A stretch of 64,000 nucleotides of DNA, from NCBI RefSeq assembly GCF_022965805.1, contig NC_133101.1:45297642-45361641 (forward strand), written 5' to 3'. Origin of the DNA: Primulina eburnea (lineage: Eukaryota > Streptophyta > Magnoliopsida > Lamiales > Gesneriaceae). The position numbers and the translations under genes are program-made. The notes below the pieces were generated by a model, which saw nothing but the letters and a program-made list of their open reading frames with translations, did no database searches and had not been told where the DNA came from. This document shows positions 34,385-46,194 of the stretch, piece after piece. Every line of letters begins with the position of its first letter. Within the stretch, counting starts at the first letter, position 1.

Positions 34385-35832
34385 TGTAGTGACCCGTTCC
34401 AGAATCACCTACTAATCAAAAACTAAGCATGCAATTAACCTAATTAATTATAATCAGAGATAACAGCGGAAATATGGCCAACAACAATAGTTATACAACC
34501 CAATCGAAATCGAAGTCTAGACTAACTCAAAATGAAATATCCAGTACAACCATATCGAATCAAATGGAAAACACTGAAAACTAAACCAACCAGCTACTCA
34601 ACGTCCTCCTCCTGCTCCTCCTGAGCCATCCAACCTGAGGCCTGCCCCGTGGGAATGGGGTGTCCAAGAATAAACAAAACCGAGGACGTGAGCGATAAGA
34701 ACGCCCAGTACAAAAGTATGAGTATACAAACCTATATGAAATGCACATGCTATGATATGATACCAGGGTAGTCAAGAAACAGGAATCACAAAGGATCTCA
34801 AAATGCTCAGTCTAGAGGCGCCAAGTGGATAGTGCCGCACGGTCCAACCTCTGGGTCACTGCATCCACTACAAGACAGACGTGGACCTAAAATGTCCCGG
34901 ACCACCGAAGCCCTCCCGACCCGTCGGCCACTGTGTACTCTCGGTGTCCATGCGTCCACAAGACAGGGCTGAGCGGCCCCAAGATATAGCTTATCTCGAA
35001 AGAGATACAGCTCAACAGTAAAGGCTATCTCGAAGGAGATACGGCTCAACATGATATGCAATATGCATCATAACTCGTGACATAATAGCATGCATCATAT
35101 GACATATAACAATGCAGCAAATACTCATGCAACACATATATGAATGTATACTCAACCAGGATATCTCGGATAGTACTTTCGTACCTCTATCACAGCAAGC
35201 CTAGCCTTACGCAACACCGCTAATCAGGTCTAGCACAAGCCTACGCATCAAAAGCATACTCAATCAATACTACCATGCTCGACTAGCAAAACCAGTACTC
35301 CCTAGTACTACCAAAGGTTTAGGGTTTACCTTCGTCCTTCGACAGCCCTTTGATGTCGATTGCCTTGAAACTCAGGCGCCGCTACGCTACTACTCCTGGC
35401 AGCTCTTGGCTATCGCTCGACCAACAACTAACCCTAGAAACCTTCCAAATCCTCTCAACTATGAGGCAAAATCATAAATTGGCAAGTCACAAATGAGAAA
35501 TCCGAGCACTATTTATAGGCCATGTTCGGATCCTCCGAACAACACTTCGGAACGTCCGAACGCTACGTGTCCATTGGCTCTTGACAGCTCATGATCGGAT
35601 CCTCCGATCATACACTTCGGACCGTCCGAACATGCATGGAAAATGACGTGTCGATCAACACTTGACACCTATGATCGGATTCACCGAACTACACTTCGGA
35701 TCGTCCGAACTCTTCGGTGCTTCCGAACCCTCTTCGGTCCGTCCGATCATGACCATAGCCAAAATTACACCTTAAACCTTCTTAATCACCATTACTCCGT
35801 TAATTACCCAATTTGGAATTCGGGCTACTACA
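34385..35832 (-). repeat. 3' LTR of Tekay B
   Basis: TGTAGTAGCCCG to GGGTCACTACA on the minus strand. A TATA box (CCTATAAATAGTGC, about 35507-35520) lies just downstream of a block of TTCGGA/TCCGAA dyads (about 35524-35750) that would form the upstream promoter region. Confidence 0.93.
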
Positions 35833-35866
35833 TTCTCCCCCCCTTAAAAGATTTCGTCCTCGAAAT
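35833..35866 (-). promoter_or_regulatory. Polypurine tract and conserved dyad of Tekay B
   Basis: The minus strand reads CTTTTAAGGGGGGGAGAA before the LTR. Directly upstream is the dyad ATTTCGAGGACGAAAT (35851-35866), the same as in Tekay C. Confidence 0.88.
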
Positions 35867-35982
35867 CAGGCTTAGAGAATGAACAAAACGAAATAACAAC
35901 ATCATTAATACATCTCAATTGTTGTTGAATACAACTGATACTATGATTACAACTGAAAACACAAACTTATACAAAGCACAAC

Positions 35983-38900
35983 TCAAAAGAGCTCTGGATG
36001 CTCCGAACGCATACGACTCTCTAACTCCCAAGTGGCTTCTTCAGTGCCTCGACGCTGCCACTGCACTAAGACAAGAGGAATGATCTTATTCCGCAACACC
36101 TTATCTTTGCGATCTAGAATCTGAACTGGTCGCTCCACGTAAGACAAATCCGTATCAAGTTGAACTTCAGATGGATGTAAGATGTGCGACTCATCTGCTA
36201 CATAACGTCTCAACAAGGATACGTGGAACACATCATGAATACTTGATAGGTACGGCGGCAACGCAAGTCTGTAAGCTAAATCTCCCACACATTCCAGTAT
36301 CTCGAATGGACCAATAAATCTCGGAGACAGCTTACCCTTGAGACCAAATCTCAAAATCCTGCGAAAAGGCGAAACTCGGAGAAACACCTTCTCACCTGGC
36401 TGAAAATGAAGAGGTCGACGCTTTGTGTTCGCATAACTAGCCTGTCGATCCTGAGCAGTCTTAATCCGCTTCTTGATTACTGCAACCTTATCTATAGCCT
36501 GCTGGACTAACTCCGGTCCCTCTACCTGTCGTTCCCCGACTTCATCCCAGAATAATGGAGTACGACAACGTCGCCCGTACAACGCCTCAAATGGTGCCAT
36601 ACCAATACTACGATGATAGCTGTTGTTGTACGCGAACTCAATCAAAGGCAAATGATCCTGCCAAGCGGGTCCGAAATCCATAACACAGGCTCGCAACATA
36701 TCCTCAAGCGTACGGATAGTCCTCTCTGATTGACCGTCAGTCTCCGGATGATAAGCAGTACTCAGACTCAGTGTAGTACCCAAAGCTGACTGGAAACTAC
36801 CCCAAAACCGTGAGGTAAAACGAGGATCTCTGTCACTAACAATACTGACAGGCACTCCATGCAAACGTACAATCTCCTGAATGTACAATCGAGCCATACG
36901 ATCGAAAGTGAAATCACGATTATACGGCAGAAAATGAGCAGACTTGGTGAGTCGATCCACCACTACCCAGATAGCATCGCTGTTCCTCGAAGATAATGGC
37001 AAGTGAGTAATGAAATCCATCGTAATATGCTCCCACTTCCATTCTGGAATAGGTAAGTTCAACAACAATCCTCCCGGTCGACGGTGCTCTGCCTTAACCT
37101 GCTGGCAAACTAGACACTTGGAAACAAACTGATACACGCTGCGCTTCATCCCTTTCCACCAAAACCGCATCCTCAAGTCTCTATACATCTTGTTGCTTCC
37201 TGGATGAACACTTAACTTGCTTCGATGCGCCTGAGACAATATCTCGTCCCTCAAAGTGTCATCCTCTGGTACTACAACCCGATTAGATAAGCACAGAAGA
37301 CCATTGGACTGATAATGGAAATTGCTATCACCACCAACTAACCGAGCTAATCTCTGAGTCTTGAGATCAGACATCTGAGCTTCTCGAATCCGAGTGAACA
37401 AATTGGGCTCAGATAAAATGGTAGCAACACGAATGCTCTCCATACCTTTCCGATGCTTGAAGTTAAACCCCAACGAGCAACTATCCTGGATGGCACTAGT
37501 CATAGCACAAGTCTGAAGTGCAGAGGCTCTCACCTTGCGACTAAGCGCATCAGCTGTGAGATTCGCAGAACCTGAATGGTACTTGATCTCGCAATCATAA
37601 TCCTTCAGCAAATCCATCCAACGACGTTGCCTCATGTTCAACTCAGCCTGAGTGAACAGATATTTCAGACTCTTATGATCAGTAAAGATTTCAAACTGAA
37701 CACCGTACAAATAATGACGCCAAATCTTCAGCGCAAACACAATAGCTGCCAATTCCAGATCATGAGTGGGATACTTCTCCTCGTGAGATTTCAGCTGTCT
37801 GGAAGCATAAGCAATCACATGACCGTTTTGCGTCAACACACACCCTAAGCCTTGAGTGGAGGCATCGGTGTAAACACTGAAACTATCAGATCCTGACGGT
37901 AACGCCAAAACAGGTGCGGAAGTCAGAAGTCGACGAAGCTCTCTGAAACTATCTTCGCACTCGGATGACCACTCAAATGGAACATCCCTCCGAGTAAGTT
38001 GCGTCAATGGTCTGGCTATCTGAGAGAAATTCACGATGAAGCGACGATAATACCCTGCCAGACCTAGAAAACTACGGATCTCAGCCACCGTCGTCGGACG
38101 TGACCAATTCAGCACTGCTTCAATCTTGCTGGGATCCACAGAAACTCCTTCCTTGGAAATCACATGACCAAGGAATACCACACGATCAATCCAGAACTCG
38201 CACTTATTCAGCTTAGCATACAATTGCTTCTCGCGAAGAATCTGCAACACAATCCTCAAGTGTTGGGCATGCTCTTCCACACTGTGGGAATAGATCAAGA
38301 TATCATCAATGAAAACCACCACAAACTGATCCAGAAAATCTCGGAAGATTCGGTTCATCAGATCCATGAACACCGCTGGCGCATTCGTCAATCCGAATGG
38401 CATAACTAGAAACTCGTAATGCCCATAACGAGTACGAAATGCAGTCTTGGAAATATCATCATCTCTGACTCTCATCTGATGATAACCCGATCGCAAGTCG
38501 ATCTTGGAGTAAACAGAAGTACCCTGAAGCTGATCGAACAAGTCATCAATACGGGGTAAAGGGTACTTGTTTTTGATCGTCACCCGATTCAGCTGGCGAT
38601 AATCAATGCACAACCGCATCGATCCATCCTTCTTCTTGACAAACAAGACTGGAGCTCCCCAAGGCGAAACACTCGGGCGAATATAACCCTTATCAAGAAG
38701 ATCCTGCAATTGCTGCTTCAGCTCTCTCATCTCTGACGGAGCAAGACGATAGGGGGCACGAGAAATCGGTGCAGTCCCTGGCATTAAATCTATGCCAAAT
38801 TCCACCTCTCTAACCGGAGGAAAACCAGGAATCTCATCTGGGAAAACATCAGGAAATTCACAAACCACTGGAATATCCTCTAGACCAACACTACCTGTGG

Positions 38901-40494
38901 ATGAATCAATCGCATAGATGAGGTAGCCTTCCCCGCCCGACTCTAAAGCACGACAGGCTTTCAGAGCAGATACCACTGGCATCGGAGGTCGCGCTCCCTC
39001 ACCATAGAAAAACCAACTAGAGCTTTCAGTCGTACGAAACTGAACAAGCTTCTGGTAACAATCCACAGTAGCTCGGTAGGTAGTCAATAAGTCTATACCC
39101 AAGATACAATCAAAATCTTCCATCTCTAGGATCATAAGATTCGCAGTCAACTCGTTACCCTCAAAATCTAAGGGACAACCCATCACTAGACGCTTCGCTA
39201 ACACCGAATGACCCATCGGAGTAGAAACAGAAAGAATGACGTCTAGAGAAACATAGGGTAACCTATGACGCTTAACAAATCGTGCAGAAATGAAGGAATG
39301 AGAGGCTCCTGTATCAATAAGAACAAAAGCAGGAATACCGCATAAATGAAAAGTACCTGTTATGACTCTCTCCGTCTCATCTGCAGCCTGATCCTGGTTC
39401 AGCGCAAAAACCTGACCTTGGGCACGAGGTCGAAGATTCGAACTACCCACTGCCTGACCCTGCCTCCTCTGCTGAACAGTCGTCTGAGATCCAGAACCGG
39501 ATCCTGCTCCACCTCGCAACTGAGGACAATTCTTCTTAATATGCCCCATCTCTCCGCACTGATAACAAGCTCCTGCGGCTACTCGGCATTGCTCCGATGG
39601 ATGGTTCTTCCCACAATGCGCACAAGACTCCTTCTTCTTACCAAAGCGGAAAACACCACTAGATCGAGATCCAGATCCAGAAGAAGATGAACCAGATTTC
39701 TTGAATGACTGAGATCGAGGCCTCAAAGTACTCGGAGGTCTAGAAGAAGAAAGAATAGCCCTACCACGCTGGAGACTGATCTCTGCCTGGCGACACCGGT
39801 TCACTAACCCATCATAAGAAGTAGGATTATCACAGACAGTGACTCGATCAAAGATCTCCTGATTAAGGCCCTGGAGGAAATGATCATACTTGGCCTCAGA
39901 ACTGCCACTGATATGAGGAGCGAAGGGTAACAACTCAAAGAATTTCTGCTGATACTCATCAACAGACATACTCCCCTGCTTAAGGTTCAGGAGCTCAATC
40001 GTCTTGGCCTGGCGAAGGGCTGGAGGAAAGTACAGCTGCATGAACGCTGCACGGAAATCGACCCAAGTCGCTCTTCCCTGCGACTGAACTATCGGCGCAG
40101 AAGTCGATCGCCACCACCTGCGAGCACGGCCCTCGAGAAGAAAACTAAGGGTCTCCATCTTCTGCTCATCGGTGCACTGGAATGCGCGGAAACAACTCTC
40201 CATGCGCTCTAACCAATCCTCCGCATCATCGGGAGTCTCACCGCCAACTAAAGGCTTAGGCCCCATCTGCATGAAACGATGCATATCGAAACGCCTAGGA
40301 CCATCCCGACGATGACGATGCTTCCCATCCAATTTTCTTATAAATTGGCAAACAGGGTATTTTTTAGTCGGATTCCCAAGACTATGACGCTCATCTTGGA
40401 ATTGTTTCCATAAACGGAGAAGTTCAATATGCACATGTCCACTAGAATGCATCTCAAGAGTCAATAAGATGTTATCTAAAGACTCCTTACTCAT
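35983..40494 (-). CDS. gag-pol: Tekay B Gag-Pol, fused in frame to Athila-derived N-terminus
   Basis: 1503 codons without a stop. Residues 1-58 come from the duplicated Athila flank ([11 protein letters not shown] to LDGKH); Gag begins at about residue 59 ([19 protein letters not shown]). Then come a CX2CX4HX4C knuckle ([14 protein letters not shown], about 310), protease (IDTGASHSF, about 393), RT (FIDDILIYS, about 727), RNase H ([10 protein letters not shown], about 874), the HHCC integrase domain ([10 protein letters not shown], about 1097), the integrase core (VSDRDPRF, about 1221) and a chromodomain (about 1455-1500). There is no intron or stop between gag and protease, unlike Tekay C. 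The domains look intact, so the proteins could act in trans if expressed. The natural gag start has been lost. Confidence 0.93.
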   Translation of the reverse strand: MSKESLDNILLTLEMHSSGHVHIELLRLWKQFQDERHSLGNPTKKYPVCQFIRKLDGKHRHRRDGPRRFDMHRFMQMGPKPLVGGETPDDAEDWLERMESCFRAFQCTDEQKMETLSFLLEGRARRWWRSTSAPIVQSQGRATWVDFRAAFMQLYFPPALRQAKTIELLNLKQGSMSVDEYQQKFFELLPFAPHISGSSEAKYDHFLQGLNQEIFDRVTVCDNPTSYDGLVNRCRQAEISLQRGRAILSSSRPPSTLRPRSQSFKKSGSSSSGSGSRSSGVFRFGKKKESCAHCGKNHPSEQCRVAAGACYQCGEMGHIKKNCPQLRGGAGSGSGSQTTVQQRRQGQAVGSSNLRPRAQGQVFALNQDQAADETERVITGTFHLCGIPAFVLIDTGASHSFISARFVKRHRLPYVSLDVILSVSTPMGHSVLAKRLVMGCPLDFEGNELTANLMILEMEDFDCILGIDLLTTYRATVDCYQKLVQFRTTESSSWFFYGEGARPPMPVVSALKACRALESGGEGYLIYAIDSSTGSVGLEDIPVVCEFPDVFPDEIPGFPPVREVEFGIDLMPGTAPISRAPYRLAPSEMRELKQQLQDLLDKGYIRPSVSPWGAPVLFVKKKDGSMRLCIDYRQLNRVTIKNKYPLPRIDDLFDQLQGTSVYSKIDLRSGYHQMRVRDDDISKTAFRTRYGHYEFLVMPFGLTNAPAVFMDLMNRIFRDFLDQFVVVFIDDILIYSHSVEEHAQHLRIVLQILREKQLYAKLNKCEFWIDRVVFLGHVISKEGVSVDPSKIEAVLNWSRPTTVAEIRSFLGLAGYYRRFIVNFSQIARPLTQLTRRDVPFEWSSECEDSFRELRRLLTSAPVLALPSGSDSFSVYTDASTQGLGCVLTQNGHVIAYASRQLKSHEEKYPTHDLELAAIVFALKIWRHYLYGVQFEIFTDHKSLKYLFTQAELNMRQRRWMDLLKDYDCEIKYHSGSANLTADALSRKVRASALQTCAMTSAIQDSCSLGFNFKHRKGMESIRVATILSEPNLFTRIREAQMSDLKTQRLARLVGGDSNFHYQSNGLLCLSNRVVVPEDDTLRDEILSQAHRSKLSVHPGSNKMYRDLRMRFWWKGMKRSVYQFVSKCLVCQQVKAEHRRPGGLLLNLPIPEWKWEHITMDFITHLPLSSRNSDAIWVVVDRLTKSAHFLPYNRDFTFDRMARLYIQEIVRLHGVPVSIVSDRDPRFTSRFWGSFQSALGTTLSLSTAYHPETDGQSERTIRTLEDMLRACVMDFGPAWQDHLPLIEFAYNNSYHRSIGMAPFEALYGRRCRTPLFWDEVGERQVEGPELVQQAIDKVAVIKKRIKTAQDRQASYANTKRRPLHFQPGEKVFLRVSPFRRILRFGLKGKLSPRFIGPFEILECVGDLAYRLALPPYLSSIHDVFHVSLLRRYVADESHILHPSEVQLDTDLSYVERPVQILDRKDKVLRNKIIPLVLVQWQRRGTEEATWELESRMRSEHPELF
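40318..40493 (-). repeat. 176-bp copy of the 3' flank inside the 5' LTR of Tekay B
   Basis: Identical by eye to 34209-34384, the Athila DNA just outside the 3' LTR. It lies directly inside the 5' LTR, where the primer site and gag leader should be. At the inner junction both partners share the short stretch ATG before CTTCCCATCC. Best explained by gene conversion from the 3' LTR into the 5' LTR that ran on into the flank; assembly error is the alternative. Confidence 0.9.
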
Positions 40495-41941
40495 GTAGTG
40501 ACCCGTTCCAGAATCACCTACTAATCAAAAACTAAGCATGCAATTAACCTAATTAATTATAATCAGAGATAACAGCGGAAATATGGCCAACAACAATAGT
40601 TATACAACCCAATCGAAATCGAAGTCTAGACTAACTCAAAATGAAATATCCAGTACAACCATATCGAATCAAATGGAAAACACTGAAAACTAAACCAACC
40701 AGCTACTCAACGTCCTCCTCCTGCTCCTCCTGAGCCATCCAACCTGAGGCCTGCCCCGTGGGAATGGGGTGTCCAAGAATAAACAAAACCGAGGACGTGA
40801 GCGATAAGAACGCCCAGTACAAAAGTATGAGTATACAAACCTATATGAAATGCACATGCTATGATATGATACCAGGGTAGTCAAGAAACAGGAATCACAA
40901 AGGATCTCAAAATGCTCAGTCTAGAGGCGCCAAGTGGATAGTGCCGCACGGTCCAACCTCTGGGTCACTGCATCCACTACAAGACAGACGTGGACCTAAA
41001 ATGTCCCGGACCACCGAAGCCCTCCCGACCCGTCGGCCACTGTGTACTCTCGGTGTCCATGCGTCCACAAGACAGGGCTGAGCGGCCCCAAGATATAGCT
41101 TATCTCGAAAGAGATACAGCTCAACAGTAAAGGCTATCTCGAAGGAGATACGGCTCAACATGATATGCAATATGCATCATAACTCGTGACATAATAGCAT
41201 GCATCATATGACATATAACAATGCAGCAAATACTCATGCAACACATATATGAATGTATACTCAACCAGGATATCTCGGATAGTACTTTCGTACCTCTATC
41301 ACAGCAAGCCTAGCCTTACGCAACACCGCTAATCAGGTCTAGCACAAGCCTACGCATCAAAAGCATACTCAATCAATACTACCATGCTCGACTAGCAAAA
41401 CCAGTACTCCCTAGTACTACCAAAGGTTTAGGGTTTACCTTCGTCCTTCGACAGCCCTTTGATGTCGATTGCCTTGAAACTCAGGCGCCGCTACGCTACT
41501 ACTCCTGGCAGCTCTTGGCTATCGCTCGACCAACAACTAACCCTAGAAACCTTCCAAATCCTCTCAACTATGAGGCAAAATCATAAATTGGCAAGTCACA
41601 AATGAGAAATCCGAGCACTATTTATAGGCCATGTTCGGATCCTCCGAACAACACTTCGGAACGTCCGAACGCTACGTGTCCATTGGCTCTTGACAGCTCA
41701 TGATCGGATCCTCCGATCATACACTTCGGACCGTCCGAACATGCATGGAAAATGACGTGTCGATCAACACTTGACACCTATGATCGGATTCACCGAACTA
41801 CACTTCGGATCGTCCGAACTCTTCGGTGCTTCCGAACCCTCTTCGGTCCGTCCGATCATGACCATAGCCAAAATTACACCTTAAACCTTCTTAATCACCA
41901 TTACTCCGTTAATTACCCAATTTGGAATTCGGGCTACTACA
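40494..41941 (-). repeat. 5' LTR of Tekay B
   Basis: Same length as the 3' LTR, and I found no difference by eye. The outer end is TGTAGTAGCCCG next to ACTCA in the Athila accessory ORF. Because it has probably been converted, LTR identity does not date the insertion. Confidence 0.93.
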
Positions 41942-42465
41942 ACTCAGCCCATTCTTAATGAAACCAATTTTATCTTCTCTGTTATTGGAAACACATCCCA
42001 AAGATCTGCATCGTTTTTCACAAGTCCATCTCGCACACTTATGACAAACCCCTAAACTTTTGGCCCTTCTTTTTTCGCATAAGTGCTTTTTCCTAATCCA
42101 GGCAAATACCGAATGAGCAATGATTGTGGAACTTCTCCTCCTAATCGGACCTTAGCTTCTATTACAAGACGAATATCTTCTGGAATTCCTTTTTGCATTA
42201 GCAATCTCAATCTTTCACACCTTCCTGCATAAATTTTTTTTAGAACATTTTCAGAAACAGAGGGAAAATATTTACAAATTTTTGAGAGAATTTCATCCAT
42301 TTTGAAAAGAAAAGAAATGATTTTTTTTATTTTTGTATCAGCAATTGTGGGAAACTGATTTAACCGACTATGAGAGTCACGGAGTACCGTTATCCGCCAT
42401 TTAACCGGGAAAATAAAAAGATTAAGGAAACCTGAAATAAAAACAAACAAAATTAAATGCAACAT
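41942..42465 (-). pseudogene. Athila accessory ORF with cysteine cluster, N-terminal part
   Basis: The frame 42465-42052 starts with a hydrophobic segment (HLILFVFISGFLNLFIF) and then has MDEILSKICKYF (Met at about 42300), a stretch ending GLGKSTYAKKEG, and a stop. One base out of frame the reading continues with CHKCARWTCEKRC, a CX2CX4CX3C cluster that could bind zinc, then into the Tekay B border and on at 34384. It is in sense orientation between integrase and LOG. The protein was about 170-230 residues long depending on its start. I do not recognise it; it is not a typical env. One frameshift plus the insertion make it a pseudogene here. Confidence 0.55.
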
Positions 42466-42471
42466 AAAAAT

Positions 42472-43811
42472 TTAAGGATCAGAAAGGGAAATAAACTCTT
42501 CTTGAAAGATTTCATTTTCCAAAAATAGTTTAAGCCTTTGTCCATTCACTTTAAAAACATCACCATTTTTAGGATTTTCAATATCCACTGCTCCATAAGG
42601 ATACACATGCTTTACAATATATGGGCCTGTCCATCTTGATCGTAATTTTCCTGGGAATATGTGAAGTCGAGAATTATAAAGCAAAACTTTTTTACCAATC
42701 TCAAAAGATTTTCTAAGAATTGTTTTATCATGAAATGATTTGATTTTTGCTTTATAAATCCTTGAATTCTCATACGCATCATTTCTGAGTTCATCAAGTT
42801 CATTAAGTTGCAATTTACGCAATTTGTTGGCATCATCCATGCCTGAATTTAAAGTTTTGATCGCCCAATAAGCTTTATGTTCCAACTCTACAGGCAAATG
42901 ACAATGTTTTCAATAAACCAACCTATAGGGAGACATATTCAATGATGTTTTAAAAGCTGTTCGATATGCCCAAAGTGCATCATTAAGTCGCAGAGACCAA
43001 TCTTTTCTATTTGAGTTAACAGTTTTTTCCAAAATTTGCTTTATCTCCCTATTAGCTAATTCAACTTGTCCATTTGTTTGAGGATGATAAGGAGTAGTTA
43101 CTTTGTGAGTAATACCATATTTTTCATTAATGAAGCAAATGGTTTATTAACAAAGTGAGTTCCCCCATCACTTATCATAGCTCGAGGAATTCCGAATCTA
43201 CTAAAAATATTTTCTTTCAAAAATTTGATGACGATTTTATGATCATTTGTTCGACATGGAATTGCCTCTATCCATTTGGAAACATAATCAACTGCAACTA
43301 AAATATACAAGTATCCAAACGACGGTGGAAAAGGTCCCATAAAATCAATTCCCCAACAGTCAAATATTTCAATTTCAATGATAGGATTCAAAGGCATCAT
43401 GTTTCTTTTTGAAATCGCTCCCAATTTTTGACAATTTTCACAGATCTTGCAGATTTCGTGGGTGTCTTTAAACAAAGTGGGCCAATAAAATCCACACTGC
43501 AATATTTTTGCAGCCGTTTTCTTTGAAGAAAAATGTCCTCCGCATGCTTCTGAATGACAAAATTTAATGACACTACTTACCTCATTGCCGGGTATGCAAC
43601 GTCGAAAAATTTAATCCGGACAATACTTGAACAGATACGGATCATCCCAATAAAAGTTTTTTACCTCATTCAAAAATTTTCTCTTATCTTGGGAACTCCA
43701 TTGCGGTGGCATTTTTCCTGTCATAAGAAAATTTACTATGTTAGCAAACCAAGGTGTAGTAGTAACTGAAAATAGATGTTCATCAGGAAAATTATCGTTA
43801 ATTGGTGTCAT
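42472..43811 (-). pseudogene. int: Athila integrase, broken
   Basis: Inserts element DNA into the genome in intact relatives. Pieces: 43811-43611 (N-terminal entry), 43502-43098 (zinc-domain [17 protein letters not shown], core [11 protein letters not shown] and ISDGGTHF) and 42897-42472 (C-terminal domain, LRSRWTGPYIVKHVYPYGAVD). Frameshifts near 43080 and 42900 and stops near 43610 separate them. It ends with a normal stop 6 bases before the accessory frame. Confidence 0.88.
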
Positions 43812-43848
43812 TTCACAAGATGATCATGTTACTAGTCTCGATAAATGA

Positions 43849-45819
43849 TCAGTTACAACATTCTCGGTTCCTTTTTTTATCTTTGATCACAATGTCAAAT
43901 TCTTGGAGCAACAAAATCCATCGTATCAGTCGTGGCTTTGCATCCTGTTTCGTCAACAAATATCTAATAGCAGAATGATCAGTAAACACAATAGTCGTTG
44001 ATCCAATCAAATAAGAACGAAATTTATCTAATGCAAATATTACAGCAAGTAGTTCTTTTTCAGTTGTGGAGTAATTCATTTGAGCATTGTTTAAAGTTCT
44101 ACTTGCATAATATATCACATAAGGCTTATCGTTTCTTTTTTGACCCAGTACTGCACCGACTGCATAATCACTCGCATCACACATGATTTCAAATGGTAAA
44201 GACCAATCAGGAGGTTGCATGATAGGAGCTGATGTTAAATGTCGAATGATTTTATCAAAAGCATTTTGACATTCTTGAGTCCACTCAAATGCAGTGTCTT
44301 TTGTTAAGAGGTTACAAATGGGTTTAGAGATTAAACTAAAGTCCTTTATAAACCTCCTATAAAATCCAGCATGTCCCAAAAATGATCGAATTTCTTTAAT
44401 GGTTTTTGGAGGGGGTAAATTGGCAATGACATCAACTTTTGCTTTATCAACTTCAATTCCATGAGATGACACGACATGTCCCAAAACAATTCCAGAAGTA
44501 ATCATGTAATGACATTTTTCCCAATTTAAAATAAGACCTTTTTCCTCGCATCTTTTTAAAACTTTTTCCAAATTTTCAAGACAATTATCAAATGTATTCC
44601 CAAAGACAGTTAAATCATCCATGAAAATTTCCAAACAATTTTCAACCATGTCGCAAAAAATGCTTAGCATACATCTTTGAAATGTTGCTGGGGTATTGCA
44701 TAATCCAAATGGCATCCTTCTAAATGCAAATGTTCCAAAAGGACATGTGAATGTAGTTTTATCTTGATCTTCGAGTGCAATGGGAATTTGATAATAACCT
44801 GAATATCCATCAAGAAAACAGTAGTATGGATGACCTGCTACTCTTTCTAAAATTTGATCCAAAAATGGTAATGAAAAATGATCTTTTCTAGTGGCATCAT
44901 TTAATTTTCTATAATCAATACACATCCGCCAACTAGATGGGACTCGACTTGTTAACAATTCACCTTTTTCATTTTTTATCACTGTGATGCCAGATTTTTT
45001 CGGAACTACTTGTGTTGGGCTTACCCACTTACTATCAGAAATAGGGTAGATAATCCCAACATCAAGTAGTTTGAGAACTTCAGTTTTCACAACATCTTTC
45101 ATGTGTGGATTTAATCTCCTTTGTGGTTGTTGAGATGTTTTAGCATTTTCTTCTAAATGAATTTTGTGTGTGCAAATTAGTGGATTAATGCCCTTGAGAT
45201 CTTTTAGTGTCCAACCAATTGCATTTTTATGTCTTTTAAGCATATCAACTAATTTACCTTCTTGATCACTTTCTAGTTTGGAAGAAATTACCACTGGATA
45301 TGTTTCATCTTCTCCAAGAAATGCATACTTCAATTCTTCTGGCAAGGGTTTTAACTCCAATATGGGTGGTTCGTCTTTGTTCTCATATTTTGCATCAAAT
45401 TCTTTCTCTGATCCTGGTAACGAGTGATACCTGATAAAATCATCAAGATCAATTTCAATATTTTCTTTAACAGTTTCAATTGAACAAATATCTAATTGAT
45501 CACGAGTACTCCCTTCTTGAATGTTTTCTTCCACAAGAGTTTCAATAAGATTTTCATCTTCACTTTCATCTCCTTTGTCATGTGGTTGCTTACAAAGATT
45601 AAAAACATTGAGCTCCAAGGTCATGTTACCAAATGACAACTTCATTATTCCATTCCTGCAATTTATAAGAGCATTAGAAGTTGCTAAAAATGGACGACCC
45701 AGAATTACAGGAATTGCATTACAAGCTTCGATAGGTTGTGTATCTAAAAATATGAAATCGACAGGATTTACAAAGTTATCAACTTGGACCAACACGTCTT
45801 CTACCATACCTCTTGGCAC
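43849..45819 (-). pseudogene. pol: Athila reverse transcriptase-RNase H
   Basis: Frame of 656 codons from an internal Met; the natural polyprotein starts upstream. RT carries WRMCIDYRKLN, YSGYYQIPIA and the Athila-type IFMDDLTVFG (about 44610); RNase H carries CDASDYAVGAVLGQ and FTDHSAIRYL. A frameshift in an A-run near 43870 breaks the link to integrase. The box FMDD instead of FIDD separates this lineage from the Tekay elements in the same nest. Confidence 0.92.
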
Positions 45820-46194
45820 TTTAACAGATCTATCAGCAAGTAAAAGTGTTACCGAAGTAGATTTTAACTCGCCTAGATTGAGTTCTTAATCAACCGAATA
45901 TGGAAGTAAATTAACACTAGCTCCAAGATCAAGCAAGGCTTTTTTAATCTTTTGTTCTCCAATAATACATGAAATAGTAGGACAACCAGGGTCTTTGTAT
46001 TTCAAAGTATTGTTATTTTGAATGATTGCACTTACTTGTTTGGCTAAAAATGCTTTCTTTTTCACATTCAATTTTCTTTTCACAGTGCACAAGTCTTTCA
46101 AAAATTTGGCATATGATGGTACCTGTTTTATTGCATCTAATAAAGGAATATTAACTTTTACTTGTTTAAAAATATCATATATATCAGAATTCAA
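45820..46194 (-). pseudogene. Athila aspartic protease, broken
   Basis: The active-site block LLDLGASVNLLPYSV is at about 45905-45950. The frame ends in a TAA at 45886-45888, and the conserved continuation GELKSTSVTLLLADRS follows in frame, so this is a nonsense lesion. The junction to gag is shifted in a run of eight A near 46205. Confidence 0.85.

Larger units (their letters stand above)
34385..41941 (-). mobile_element. Tekay B: Tekay-type chromovirus inside Athila
   Basis: Two LTRs of 1448 bp (34385-35832 and 40494-41941) that look identical by eye, outer flanks ACTCA (34380-34384 and 41942-41946), polypurine tract and one long open frame. The primer site and original gag start are absent: the 5' LTR is followed by 176 bp copied from the DNA next to the 3' LTR. 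Without a primer site this copy should be unable to replicate its own RNA. Confidence 0.95.

Noticed and set aside
34581..35061. Short ORFs repeated identically at 40690-41170
   Set aside because: They lie entirely inside the two LTRs of Tekay B and have no known domain.
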